Source: Methanoregulaceae archaeon (lineage in GTDB: Archaea > Halobacteriota > Methanomicrobia > Methanomicrobiales > Methanospirillaceae). From it: a stretch of DNA of 64,000 bases. The stretch lies in the NCBI GenBank assembly GCA_015660885.1, contig JACTUB010000015.1, forward strand, positions 20,814 through 84,813, given 5' to 3'. The notes below the pieces were generated by a model. That model saw only the letters and a program-made list of their open reading frames with translations, was not told the origin of the DNA and did no database searches. Positions within the stretch are counted from its first letter, which is position 1, and the number at the start of each line of letters is the position of its first letter. Below, one piece after another: positions 1 through 8,723 of this stretch. The position numbers and the translations under genes are program-made.

Positions 1-504
1 TACCGGGTGGACATCAAGGCATTCACGGATGATTTTTACAAAAAAGTCTGCGGTGCCCGCCTCCAGCCGGTCCTTGACTCCGCGGAGCTTGCCCGGGAAC
101 TCGGCATGCACGTGGAGACGGTTACACTCGTTATTCCCGGACTTAATGACAGTAAAGAAGAGACGGCGTCATTGATCCGCTGGGTTATTGACCACCTCGG
201 CCCGGCAACGCCGATGCATTTCTCCGCATTTCATCCGGATTACAAGATGACTGACCGAAATGCAACACCTCTTGCGACCCTCGAAAAAATTTACAATCAA
301 GCAAAAGAGCTCGGGCTACGGTACCCGTATCTGGGCAATGTGTATAACCACCGGTATGAGAACACCTACTGCCCGGCCTGCGGTGCAACGCTCATCGAAC
401 GGCAGGGATTTTCGAGCACGATCCGCAAACTCGATGGGCAGCAGTGCACGAACTGTGGTGAGAAGATCGAGATCGTGCGTCATGTCCCGAAAACCAGTTT
501 CTGA
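1..504 (+). CDS. amrS: AmmeMemoRadiSam-type radical SAM enzyme, C-terminal part
   Basis: The reading frame is open from the first base and ends at 504, so the gene is cut at its 5' end and the SAM-binding CxxxCxxC part is outside the window. What remains has the typical segment DIKAFTDDFYKKVCGA, the motif IPGLNDS, the conserved HFSAFHPDYK and a C-terminal zinc-ribbon-like part (CPACGATL and CTNCGEKI). This combination is that of the AmmeMemoRadiSam-system radical SAM protein, conserved in archaea; its reaction is not firmly known. The next gene starts inside it (23-nt overlap), so the two are probably co-transcribed. Confidence 0.82.
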   Translation, partial: YRVDIKAFTDDFYKKVCGARLQPVLDSAELARELGMHVETVTLVIPGLNDSKEETASLIRWVIDHLGPATPMHFSAFHPDYKMTDRNATPLATLEKIYNQAKELGLRYPYLGNVYNHRYENTYCPACGATLIERQGFSSTIRKLDGQQCTNCGEKIEIVRHVPKTSF

Positions 505-985
505 ACCTCGATTTATTACTGATCGCATGCTCGGCACGCTCAGTCGTTATCTTCGGTTTATGGGATACGATACGGTAAGTGCCAACGGACTTGCCGAAGG
601 AAATACAAAAGAAGATACACTGCTTCTCGAATTCGCCTCTCACGAGAATCGCATCCTGCTCACCAGGGATACTGAACTTGCGAAGCGGGGTAAGGAACTG
701 GCGGTGCTGATTGGTTCCGATGAAGTAATGAAACAGGTCCAGCAGCTGATCGATCGCAGCTTGATTGTGCGAAGGGTGATGATGACCCGCTGTTCGTTAT
801 GCAATACGGTGCTGAGGGAGGCGACAATGGATGAGATTAATGATGCGGATTATGCTCCCCGGGATAAGAATGGGCTTGCCTTCTGCTGGTGCGAGCAGTG
901 CAGCAAACTCTACTGGAATGGATCTCATGGAAAACATATCTCAGAAAGAATCGGAGGTGAGATGAAAGGAAGAAAACTTTTTTAA
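482..985 (+). CDS. Mut7-C (DUF82) RNase-domain protein
   Basis: A 167-residue protein starting at ATG 482. That start keeps the typical N-terminus RFITDRMLGTLSRYLRFMGY; the frame is open further upstream, but there it only shadows the previous gene. The N-terminal half resembles a PIN-like fold (conserved acidic residues, LLTRDTELAKRG). The C-terminal half is a zinc ribbon with Cys pairs in TRCSLCNTVL and FCWCEQCSKLYW. This is the Mut7-C/DUF82 family, predicted to be an RNase by similarity to the C-terminus of nematode Mut-7. The 23-nt overlap suggests coupling with the radical SAM gene. Function is family-based only. Confidence 0.8.
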   Translation: MSRKPVSEPRFITDRMLGTLSRYLRFMGYDTVSANGLAEGNTKEDTLLLEFASHENRILLTRDTELAKRGKELAVLIGSDEVMKQVQQLIDRSLIVRRVMMTRCSLCNTVLREATMDEINDADYAPRDKNGLAFCWCEQCSKLYWNGSHGKHISERIGGEMKGRKLF

Positions 986-1308
986 GGGGAGTTACAATTA
1001 AAAAATTTTCCCGGAATTTTTTTAATATTTTTTAGGAGGTTCCTTATTCCCTTCAAATGAATTTTTTTCCTTCGGAAAAGAGGATAATCCTGCAAGCAGT
1101 AAAAAAAATTGTTCCAGATAAAAAAATGGTCGCGTGATAATATTTGCAGCCGCTGGATAATTTCCCAATTATTCAAGGAAAATACCTCCCTAGGGAAAAA
1201 CACAGGATACTTTGTTTGAACAGCGAAAAACGAAATACCAAATAGATCATCATAAACCTCCATCCCGGATCATTAAACGCTATATCCCCAAACAACAGAT
1301 CTGTTCTC
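986..1308. other. Intergenic region upstream of purB
   Basis: No convincing gene in 323 bp. It is AT-rich at the left (runs of T after the upstream stop, a possible oligo-T termination zone near 1015-1035) and turns less AT-rich towards purB. No clear Shine-Dalgarno precedes the purB ATG, so purB may have a short or no leader. Confidence 0.5.
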
Positions 1309-2649
1309 ATGGCAGTCCACCCCATTGAGGAGCGATATGGTACCCCTGAGATGCGTACCGTTTGGAGTGAGAGAAACCGTTTTGCTTGTATTGTCGCAGT
1401 GGAAGTGGCGTTGGCAAAATCTGAAGCGATGCACGGCATAATACCGGCGACAGCAGCAGTTGAGATTGAACGGCAAGCACAGACCGCATCGCTGGAACGG
1501 GCAAAGGCAATCGAGCTCGAAATCAGCCACGATATGATGGCGATTGTGAAGGCGATTTCGGAAGTCTCCGGGGATGCCGGGCGATGGGTCCACTATGGTG
1601 CAACGAGCAACGATATACTCGATACCGCAACCGGCCTGCAGCTCTCTCAGGCACTCACCCTGATCGATAAGAAGCTCCGTATCCTCCTTGGAGTGCTTTT
1701 AAAACGATCGGATGAAACAAAGTCCCTGGTCTGCATAGGCAGGACTCACGGGCAGCATGGGGTGCCGACCACCTTCGGCCTGCGTTTTTCCATCTGGGCA
1801 AGTGAGATCGGGCGGCATATAGAACGCTTGGAACAACTCCGTCCCCGTGTCGTGGTAGGACAGATGACCGGTGCCGTGGGCACTCAGGCGGCACTCGGAC
1901 CAAAAGCGATGGAAGTGCAGGCAACCATGATGGGAGTTCTGGGTATTGGTTCAGTGGACGTATCCAACCAGGTCATCTCCCGCGACCGGTATGCGGAATA
2001 TTTCATGTTCTGCGCAAACGTTGCAACCACACTTGATAAGATCGGTATTGAGATCCGCACACTCCAACGGACTGAAATTGGTGAAGTAGAAGAAGCATTC
2101 GGTGCAAATCAGGTTGGCTCATCGACTATGCCGCACAAACGTAATCCCATAAAATCCGAGCAGGTGTGCGGTCTTGCCCGCATTGTACGTTCGGCAGTCG
2201 AGCCGGCGTTGCAGAACAACACGCTTTGGGACGAACGCGATTTAACAAACTCATCCTGCGAACGCGTGCTGTTCCCTGAGGCTTCAATTCTCACTGATCA
2301 TTGCCTTCATGTTTTGGCAACCGTGCTCGAAGGGCTGGTGATCAACCGTGCGGCAATCCGCCGGAACCTCGCTTTCCTCCATGGCATCAATATGGCCGAG
2401 TCCATCATGATTGAACTCACCCGGCGGGGTATGAACCGCCAGGACTCTCACGAGCGGATACGGATGGCAAGCATGCAGGCACTTAATGAAGAACAACCGC
2501 TTGCTGATGTGCTTGGGAGAGATCCGATAGTATTGCGGTACTGCTCTAAAGCCGAAATAACTGCACTCCTCAATCCGGATTCCTACATTGGTACATCGGT
2601 GCATCAGGTAGATCGGGTTGTAGAAAAACTCACTCCGCTCTGCAGGTGA
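1309..2649 (+). CDS. purB: Adenylosuccinate lyase
   Basis: A 446-residue enzyme of the fumarase/aspartase superfamily. It cleaves SAICAR to AICAR and adenylosuccinate to AMP, both with release of fumarate, in purine synthesis. The superfamily signature SSTMPHKRNP lies at residues 271-280 on the flexible catalytic loop, and a conserved GRTHGQHG with the catalytic-type His is at 144-151. SNDILDTA, typical of the first conserved region, is near residue 100. Length is normal for archaeal and Gram-positive-type PurB. It stands alone, about 320 bp from the upstream gene and 160 bp before the sensor kinase. Confidence 0.96.
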   Translation: MAVHPIEERYGTPEMRTVWSERNRFACIVAVEVALAKSEAMHGIIPATAAVEIERQAQTASLERAKAIELEISHDMMAIVKAISEVSGDAGRWVHYGATSNDILDTATGLQLSQALTLIDKKLRILLGVLLKRSDETKSLVCIGRTHGQHGVPTTFGLRFSIWASEIGRHIERLEQLRPRVVVGQMTGAVGTQAALGPKAMEVQATMMGVLGIGSVDVSNQVISRDRYAEYFMFCANVATTLDKIGIEIRTLQRTEIGEVEEAFGANQVGSSTMPHKRNPIKSEQVCGLARIVRSAVEPALQNNTLWDERDLTNSSCERVLFPEASILTDHCLHVLATVLEGLVINRAAIRRNLAFLHGINMAESIMIELTRRGMNRQDSHERIRMASMQALNEEQPLADVLGRDPIVLRYCSKAEITALLNPDSYIGTSVHQVDRVVEKLTPLCR

Positions 2650-2776
2650 TACATCACCGCTATGACTACTTTTTAAAATATGAGAACTTTACGGAAGCAG
2701 CCGGAGAAGTTCGTGGGTAAAATACCATTATGGTGAATAGAAACAATTCACGTGATCAAACGATAAAAATAGTATA

Positions 2777-2784
2777 TTTATAAA
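2777..2784 (+). promoter_or_regulatory. TATA box of the sensor kinase operon
   Basis: TTTATAAA, a near-perfect archaeal TATA box. A start of transcription about 25 nt downstream would fall near 2805, that is, after the first ATG (2793) and just before the second (2811). This decides the kinase start. Confidence 0.55.
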
Positions 2785-2810
2785 CTCTGAAAATGAACAC
2801 AGGAATAGTC

Positions 2811-4610
2811 ATGAAATGGTACAATAGGCTTTCAGGTTATTCAATTTCACCAGCCGATCTTATCCGTTTCATCATTATTGCATCCCTGACCCTTTTGTGC
2901 ATTCTCATCACGACATCATCTGTTTCCCGGGATCTTGGAACGATATACGCGCAGCTCTTCTATTTCCCGATCATCTACGCGACCTATTTTTACCCGCGGC
3001 GGGGACTCTATCTCGCCGGTGGCTGTGCACTCGTGTACGAAACCTTCGCTTACGCTTATATTTTTCCTGATACCGGTGGATTGATCTCCATTACTGTCCA
3101 GGCGCTCCTGTTCATCTGTATTGCTGCGATGGTTGCCTTTGTCAGTGAGAGGGTGAATGCCACCGAGATACGCAACCGCAGCATTATAGAAAAATCGCAG
3201 ATGGGCATCATTGTCTTTGACCAGAACACCCATACAATCAGGCTCACCAACACCCATCTTGAACACATGCTCGGCTATTCTGATGAAGACCTTGCCAAAA
3301 TGACGTTCCCTCAGCTCTTCTCAAACAGTGAAGACCGTCAGAAATTCAACGAATCTCTTGCGACGGGTGATGAGATACGGAATTTCGAAGCCGTTTTCGT
3401 GAACCGGGATAAAAAACCGATCTGGGTAAATCTTTCCTGGAGCAGGATCACCGAAAATCTGGTGAGCTGCACGGTCAACGATATCAATGCGTTCAAACTT
3501 GCCAAGATGGCAGCTGATGAGATTGATTCCCAGTACAAACAAGTAACGGATAGTTTTCCTACGAGTATTATCATCATAAGAAACCAGATGATCGTGTACA
3601 CAAATCCGGCATTTACAGCATTCTCCGGCCACCAGCCTGAAGATCTGCTGGGTAATGACCCCTTGTCGCTGGTTCATCCGAACGACCAGGCAGCCTTTCT
3701 GGATTCCTGCAACATCGCGGAGAACCTGTCAAATGTTCCCCAGAGGTCAGAGGTCAGTATGCTCGTAAAATCGGGTGAGACACAGCCTGCAACCCTTTTT
3801 TTCACCAGGATACTGCAGAACGGGACTCCTGCCATTCTCATCAACCTGATAGACATGCCGGGACAGGAAAGCTCAAAAGACCGTGACCAGCTGGACAACA
3901 GACGACGACGGGGCATTATCAGCACTTTTGCTTATGAGCTGCGCACACCCCTGCAGCCGATCATGGGATACATTAACCTGCTCATGCAGGACCCTGAAAC
4001 CTATGGGGTCTCTGAGGAGACACGGATCATCCTTGACCGCTGCGCACAGAGCGTGGACCGGGAGCGCGAGATTATCAACCAGATGCTCGAGCTCTCCGTC
4101 ATTGATACCGGTAAGGTACCTCTCGACTACTCGGTCTTCTCAGTCCCTGACCTGCTCAGAACGATTATCGATGCAGGTGGATACATGAAACATGCGGACA
4201 TCACCATTGATGTCCCGCAAAATCTCACGTTTGATGCCGACAAAAACAAGATTTCAACGGTGATAAATACTATGCTCTCCAACGCAGTGAAGTATTCAAC
4301 CTATCCCCGCAAGATCCAGATAAGGTACCGCTCTCCGCCGGAAGACAGTATGCACCATCTCTCTATCAAGGATAATGGCGTCGGCATCACGGATAAGCGG
4401 CTTGACGAGATCTTTGAACCATTCCCGATTCCCGAATCCGGAAAAACCCTGAAGTTCGATAAGATCGGTCTTTCGCTTGCCATTGCAAAAAAATACATCA
4501 AGATGCACATGGGCTATATCAGCGTGGACAGCATCATGGGTATCGAGACTACATTCGGTATCCACATCCCGAAAAATAGACCTGTGGAGGTTAAACACGG
4601 TGGCACGTAA
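2811..4610 (+). CDS. PAS sensor histidine kinase with Tyr at the phospho-acceptor site
   Basis: About 599 residues from ATG 2811, chosen because the TATA box at 2777 puts the transcript start after ATG 2793 and AGGA lies 7 nt before 2811. Three or four hydrophobic helices (first ~110 residues) form a MASE-like membrane sensor. Two PAS domains follow (about 125-235 and 240-355), then a HisKA-like segment and a HATPase_c domain with N-box (MLSNAVKYS), G1 (DNGVGI) and G2 (IGLSLAIAKKYI). The H-box reads FAYELRTPLQP: codon TAT at 3933-3935 gives Tyr375 where the phosphorylated His is expected. Either the protein works without autophosphorylation or it uses another route. The response regulator overlaps its 3' end. 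Confidence 0.85.
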   Translation: MKWYNRLSGYSISPADLIRFIIIASLTLLCILITTSSVSRDLGTIYAQLFYFPIIYATYFYPRRGLYLAGGCALVYETFAYAYIFPDTGGLISITVQALLFICIAAMVAFVSERVNATEIRNRSIIEKSQMGIIVFDQNTHTIRLTNTHLEHMLGYSDEDLAKMTFPQLFSNSEDRQKFNESLATGDEIRNFEAVFVNRDKKPIWVNLSWSRITENLVSCTVNDINAFKLAKMAADEIDSQYKQVTDSFPTSIIIIRNQMIVYTNPAFTAFSGHQPEDLLGNDPLSLVHPNDQAAFLDSCNIAENLSNVPQRSEVSMLVKSGETQPATLFFTRILQNGTPAILINLIDMPGQESSKDRDQLDNRRRRGIISTFAYELRTPLQPIMGYINLLMQDPETYGVSEETRIILDRCAQSVDREREIINQMLELSVIDTGKVPLDYSVFSVPDLLRTIIDAGGYMKHADITIDVPQNLTFDADKNKISTVINTMLSNAVKYSTYPRKIQIRYRSPPEDSMHHLSIKDNGVGITDKRLDEIFEPFPIPESGKTLKFDKIGLSLAIAKKYIKMHMGYISVDSIMGIETTFGIHIPKNRPVEVKHGGT

Positions 4611-4965
4611 AATTATGGTTGTCGAGGATGATCAGCCCATCCTCGATCTTATGGACCTGCTGATCAGGAAACTCGGGTACGAGCCAATCCTGATCGCAAA
4701 CGGATATGAAGCGCTTGAACTGGTGAAAAAGGAGCCTCCATCCCTTATCCTGCTTGATATCATGATGGCACCTATCAACGGCTGGGAATTTCTGGAAACA
4801 CTCCGCGGGGAATATGGAATGCCGGAGATTCCGGTCCTTCTTTTTACGGCCTCACCACTAGTTGACGAAAAGATGGCGCAGCTGAAAGACCCGAATCTTG
4901 GGATTCTCACAAAGCCGGTCTCGTTTGGGGAGCTGAAAGCGGGAATCGCCAAGTATCTCAGATAG
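4600..4965 (+). CDS. Single-domain response regulator (CheY-like receiver)
   Basis: A 121-residue receiver domain with no output domain. The start is GTG 4600, overlapping the kinase stop by 11 nt, with GGAGG at 4586-4590 as ribosome binding site. Acidic pocket Glu9/Asp10/Asp11, phospho-acceptor Asp53 in LILLDIMM, Thr83 in LLFTAS and Lys105 in LTKPVS are all present, so the receiver should be competent. It is presumably the partner of the upstream kinase, yet that kinase lacks its His; phosphate may come from another kinase. Receiver-only proteins of this kind are frequent in methanogens. Confidence 0.88.
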   Translation: MARKIMVVEDDQPILDLMDLLIRKLGYEPILIANGYEALELVKKEPPSLILLDIMMAPINGWEFLETLRGEYGMPEIPVLLFTASPLVDEKMAQLKDPNLGILTKPVSFGELKAGIAKYLR

Positions 4966-5491
4966 ATAGAGATATACAGCCGTAAATATGTAAATAATTA
5001 TTTTTACTCTGGTGAAATGCTGGAAAAACAAGGTAATTCCCGAATGTTATTTTTTTGGTATAACATGGGAAATTCTTCTCTATGACCTTAAAAAGTAACG
5101 GTGGATCTTCTTGATCCTTTTTATTCCAGATGATCAGCTGTTCAGATTTTTTGTGTTCATATCATAAGAAAAACAAGAATTAAGCGACACGGCTTAGAAA
5201 AAAAACTTTTTGATACTTTTAAAAGCAGTAAAATTTCTTCAATTTTTTATCCGGTAAAGTATGTGAAAATTGAGATTGTATCCGTTTTTCATAAGAAGTA
5301 TAATTCTAACAATAAGCAAAATGACTGACGGTGAATGTGTTACCGGACGAAAAAAAAGAATTGCAAAAAGATAGTTGCCCTGAATAAAATCGGCTGAAGA
5401 TTGGCTGATCAGATATGGTCGTCATATCATCAATTGCTTCCCTTGTGGTAGTCTTCTTGATGATGACTTTGATTACATCATTTCTCTGAAT
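4966..5491. other. Long AT-rich intergenic region
   Basis: No gene I can support in about 525 bp. It holds several homopolymer runs (T7 near 5050, A9 near 5200). At 5416-5490 there is a very short frame for a 24-residue hydrophobic peptide (MVVISSIASLVVVF...), without a good ribosome binding site. I found no recognisable cobalamin riboswitch ahead of the cbi operon. Confidence 0.4.
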
Positions 5492-5722
5492 TCACCGTTT
5501 CCACCCTTTTCGTGATACACCCCTAACATTTATTTGGACCTTGTCTCCCGGCTTGATATCTATCAGGTTCCGGCGATGGAAAATCGCAGCGAATGTTTGG
5601 GGGGACATCTTAAGTCGAACGAGCCTGAGTGCCGGCGCACCTTCACGGACCACTGATCCCGCACCCACGCAGCTCATCCCCAAACCAATCGCACCACCGC
5701 TAACAGCGATGAGCACATTCAT
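5492..5722 (-). CDS. Small protein of unknown function
   Basis: Possible 76-residue protein. It has a Gly/Val-rich N-terminus (SGGAIGLGMSCVGAGSVV) and a C-terminal part IDIKPGDKVQINVRG, which resembles a small beta-barrel domain. The base composition is richer in G+C than the flanks, as for a gene, but there is no clear ribosome binding site and an alternative frame on the plus strand overlaps it. I do not recognise the family. Confidence 0.35.
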   Translation of the reverse strand: MNVLIAVSGGAIGLGMSCVGAGSVVREGAPALRLVRLKMSPQTFAAIFHRRNLIDIKPGDKVQINVRGVSRKGWKR

Positions 5723-5761
5723 AGGAATGATCCGATCGGCAGCAAACGCAAAAGAGAGAAT

Positions 5762-5854
5762 ATGATAATTTTCGTCGGGATCATCATTATCGCCGTCGCG
5801 ATCTTCCTGTACGGCAGAAAGCGACGCCGCGAGCGTCTGATGTACCTGTTCTGA
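5762..5854 (+). CDS. 30-residue single-TM peptide
   Basis: Possible microprotein: one hydrophobic helix (MIIFVGIIIIAVAIFLYG) followed by a basic tail (RKRRRER). The shape, a TM anchor then an Arg/Lys cluster, is that of many real small membrane proteins. The upstream AAAAGAGAG gives only weak translation support. Too short for a family call. Confidence 0.35.
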   Translation: MIIFVGIIIIAVAIFLYGRKRRRERLMYLF

Positions 5855-5994
5855 TACTTTTTTTCCTCGTCTTTTTATGAGTGCCGGCCAAGGAATAATT
5901 CTCTAGGAAGCCTCAATTGATCCGGGATGAGGATTTCTCCGGAGAGGAATTATTTTACAAGCATTGATACATTACCACAACAAAATTGAAAAAG

Positions 5995-6534
5995 ATGTCC
6001 GGGACAACACTTGCCGGTGGTCAGACCCAGGATGAGATTATGGCGGTATCCTTGTTCAAGCTGGGACTCCGCAGCACAGATACCCTGCTTGAGATAGGCT
6101 GCGGATCAGGTAAAGTCTCGATTGCCGCCGCACAAAAGGCAAAAAAAGTATTTTCTATCGATAAAAGGCCCGATGCAATCAACATTGCACGGAAATCTGC
6201 AGATAAGGCTGGTATCCAGACCATAGAATTTTTTTGTTCTGATGCCATTGATTTTCTTAAATCTGACCAGACTTATGACTGTGCTTTTGTTGGTGGAACA
6301 CAGCAACTCGCTCAGATCCTTCCGGTACTTGCAAAAAAGGTGAGGAGAACAATTGTGGTAAATGCAGTTCTCCTGAGCACGCTGGCCCAGACCGTTGCAA
6401 CCATGCAGCAGATTGGCATATTTTGTGAAGTTGTACAGGTCCAGGTCGTTCGATCCCATGAGATCGCGGGGAGCATTATGTTCAAACCTATCGATCCTGT
6501 CTATGTGATTGTCGGGAAAGGGATTGCATGCTGA
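5995..6534 (+). CDS. cbiT: Cobalt-precorrin-6B C15-methyltransferase/decarboxylase
   Basis: A 179-residue SAM methyltransferase with motif I LLEIGCGSGKVSIAA and the family N-terminus GGQTQDEIMAVSLFKLGL. CbiT methylates C15 and decarboxylates the C12 acetate side chain in the anaerobic cobalamin pathway. It is the small archaeal/anaerobic type, without the CbiE domain that is fused in aerobic CobL; cbiE is a separate gene at the operon's end. Start ATG 5995 is chosen over an in-frame TTG at 5986. First gene of the cbi operon; it overlaps cbiL by 7 nt. Confidence 0.92.
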   Translation: MSGTTLAGGQTQDEIMAVSLFKLGLRSTDTLLEIGCGSGKVSIAAAQKAKKVFSIDKRPDAINIARKSADKAGIQTIEFFCSDAIDFLKSDQTYDCAFVGGTQQLAQILPVLAKKVRRTIVVNAVLLSTLAQTVATMQQIGIFCEVVQVQVVRSHEIAGSIMFKPIDPVYVIVGKGIAC

Positions 6535-7133
6535 TTGGTCTGGGACTGGGGCCGGGAAATCCCGAGCTTCTCACTCTCCGGGCAGTACGTCTGCTCAGGG
6601 AGGCAGATATTGTATTTGTACCCGGGCGGATCGCACGGGATCTTGTCGCCCCGTATCGTGATGCAACAGTGCTCAACTTTCCAATGACAGATGATAAATC
6701 AAAAATCCGGAAATGCCTCGAAGAAAATGCAGAGAAGATTGCACCTGCAGCATTGAATGGACTTGCCGTTTTTGGGATTCTTGGCGATCCGAATTTTTTC
6801 TCCACCTTTTCACGATTATGCACAATATTATCGGAAAGGTATCCATCCATAAAATACTGCACTGAGCCCGGGATCAGCTCAATCACCGCGTTTGCAGCCG
6901 CATCCGGTATTTCGCTGAATGGCGGCTTTATTGTGTCAGACGGAGAGGAACCGGACTCGCGGATCCTCCTCAAGGTGAGGCATCCCAAAGAAAAAGCGGT
7001 TGAACTCCGCAGGGAAGGGTACTGCGAATTCGTGCTGGTCGAGCGGATGTATTTTCCGGATATGAAGGTATACCGCAACGAGGATCTCCCGGAAAAAAGC
7101 GATTATTTGAGCGTCATGTATGCGAGGCGCTGA
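6528..7133 (+). CDS. cbiL: Cobalt-factor II C20-methyltransferase
   Basis: A 201-residue tetrapyrrole methylase, the first methyl transfer of the operon's pathway (C20 of cobalt-factor II). The N-terminal GLGLGPGNPELLTLRAVRLL is the SAM-binding P-loop of the family. EPGISSITAFAAASG is the second conserved block, and FVLVERMYFPD is typical of CbiL/CobI. The start overlaps cbiT and the stop is one base from the cbiF start, so the three are translated together. Confidence 0.92.
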   Translation: MLIGLGLGPGNPELLTLRAVRLLREADIVFVPGRIARDLVAPYRDATVLNFPMTDDKSKIRKCLEENAEKIAPAALNGLAVFGILGDPNFFSTFSRLCTILSERYPSIKYCTEPGISSITAFAAASGISLNGGFIVSDGEEPDSRILLKVRHPKEKAVELRREGYCEFVLVERMYFPDMKVYRNEDLPEKSDYLSVMYARR

Positions 7134-7134
7134 T

Positions 7135-7854
7135 ATGCAGGGTAAGGTCTGGTTCGTGGGAGCGGGTCCGGGAGACCCGGAACTGATAACCGTGAAAGGA
7201 TTATCGCTTCTCAAGGACGCAGATGTCCTCATCTATGCCGGTTCACTGGTCAATCCCGAGCTTATCGGCCGGTCCAACGCAACAATAAAGCTTGACAGCC
7301 GGGGAATGGATTTGGAGGAGATGGTCTCATCAATGGAGAGTACGGCAAAGTCAGGAAAAACTGTGGTCCGGCTTCATTCCGGTGATCCTTCACTCTACGG
7401 TGCAATCGTCGAGCAGATTGAAGAGCTTGAAAAAAGGGGAATTGCTGCTGAGATCGTCCCCGGGGTATCATCGCTTTTCGCAGCGGCGGCCGCGCTCGGC
7501 ACACAACTTACGCTCCGCGGTGTGTCCGAGAGCCTGATTGTCACGCGCCCGGCGGGAAAAACTCTTGAATATGACCAGATCCGGGAACTCTCCCGGCATG
7601 GTGTTACCATGGTCATTTTCCTTGGTACCGAGAAACTTGGCGAGATCACAAAAAAACTTACCTGTCCACCCGGTACACCGGCAGCGGTTATTTACCATGC
7701 GTCGTGGCCCGATCAGAAAATTGTCCGTGGGACAGTTGGAAATATTGCAAAAAAAGCCCGGGAAAACGGGATCGAACACACGGCACTCCTGGTTGTGGGA
7801 GACGTACTGGGCCCGGAAAAAAAAGGTCACACGAGGTCATATCTCTATTCATGA
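7135..7854 (+). CDS. cbiF: Cobalt-precorrin-4 C11-methyltransferase
   Basis: A 239-residue tetrapyrrole methylase. VWFVGAGPGDPELITVKG and the CbiF/CobM-specific YAGSLVNPEL identify it, together with RLHSGDPSLYGA and EIVPGVSSLFAAAAAL. It methylates C11 of cobalt-precorrin-4. ATG 7135 is preferred over ATG 7120 because GAGG at 7124-7127 has ideal spacing to it. Its last codons overlap the cbiG start (ATGA). Confidence 0.93.
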   Translation: MQGKVWFVGAGPGDPELITVKGLSLLKDADVLIYAGSLVNPELIGRSNATIKLDSRGMDLEEMVSSMESTAKSGKTVVRLHSGDPSLYGAIVEQIEELEKRGIAAEIVPGVSSLFAAAAALGTQLTLRGVSESLIVTRPAGKTLEYDQIRELSRHGVTMVIFLGTEKLGEITKKLTCPPGTPAAVIYHASWPDQKIVRGTVGNIAKKARENGIEHTALLVVGDVLGPEKKGHTRSYLYS

Positions 7855-8723
7855 ATGATACTCTGGTCATCGCACTTTCACGGTTTTTGGGCCAAGCAGA
7901 ACGAATCGCAGCTTTTCTGGGTGCTGACGTCCAGGAATATACCCCCGTCCTTTTTTCCGAGATTTTTCCCCACACCCGGCGGATAGTAGCCGTTATGTCG
8001 ATGGGAATTGTTGTGCGTCAGATCGCTCCGCTTATCCGGGACAAGTGGAATGATCCGGCTGTTGTCGTCGTAAGTCCTGACCTTCTCTATGCCATCCCGG
8101 TTCTTGGGGGACATCACGGGGCAAATGATCTGGCAAAGGAATTGTCCCCACTGGGTGTCCTGCCGGTTATTACTACAGCAACTGAAGCAACGGGCAGGGA
8201 TTCTGTGGAGGCGATTGCGAAACGCTTCTCCTGTGATATTATTAACCGGGACTCGACCCGGCTGGTGAATACCGCCCAGCTTGAAGTGAATGTACCGGTG
8301 TATGCCGTAAAAGGTCCCGGTATCGTTATCGCTGGTCCGGATGTTTCAATCCTTATGAGGAGTGGTGAGTTTTCCGTTGGAGTCGGATGCCGCAAAGGGG
8401 TGAAATCCAGAGAAGTGCTGGATGCAATCAGAGAGGGGTTAGCGGAAGCGGGGGTCACAGGACACAACGTACTTGTCTATGCAACCACACAGAAAAAGTG
8501 GGACGAAACAGGACTCGTTGAAGCGATCTCTGCACTGTCTGGAAATTTGATATTCCTTGACAATGATACAATAAACGCACAGGCAGGTGTTTCACCATCC
8601 CGGGCAACAAAGATCGGGCTCTCCGGTGTTGCTGAGCCGTGTGCACTTGCCGTTGCAAAGAGAAAAGAACTCGTTATGAGAAAGAGAGTGTACGGGAGAG
8701 TCACGATTGCCATTGCACACTAA
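7851..8723 (+). CDS. cbiG: Cobalt-precorrin-5A hydrolase
   Basis: A 290-residue CbiG. It opens the delta-lactone ring of cobalt-precorrin-5A and releases acetaldehyde (C20 extrusion). The conserved N-terminal segment MSMGIVVRQIAPLIRDKWNDP and LGGHHGANDLA, the central VGVGCRKGV block and the C-terminal GVAEPCAL segment are all seen. ATG 7851 overlaps the cbiF stop by 4 nt; longer frames upstream only shadow cbiF. Confidence 0.93.
   Translation: MNDTLVIALSRFLGQAERIAAFLGADVQEYTPVLFSEIFPHTRRIVAVMSMGIVVRQIAPLIRDKWNDPAVVVVSPDLLYAIPVLGGHHGANDLAKELSPLGVLPVITTATEATGRDSVEAIAKRFSCDIINRDSTRLVNTAQLEVNVPVYAVKGPGIVIAGPDVSILMRSGEFSVGVGCRKGVKSREVLDAIREGLAEAGVTGHNVLVYATTQKKWDETGLVEAISALSGNLIFLDNDTINAQAGVSPSRATKIGLSGVAEPCALAVAKRKELVMRKRVYGRVTIAIAH

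Noticed and set aside
5541..5765. 74-codon plus-strand frame opposite the small protein at 5492-5722
   Set aside because: Arg/Ser/Pro-rich composition looks like an antisense shadow; the minus frame is the better candidate.
4966..5990. Cobalamin riboswitch before the cbi operon
   Set aside because: I could not find the conserved B12-box-like core in the upstream region; archaeal cbi operons mostly lack it.
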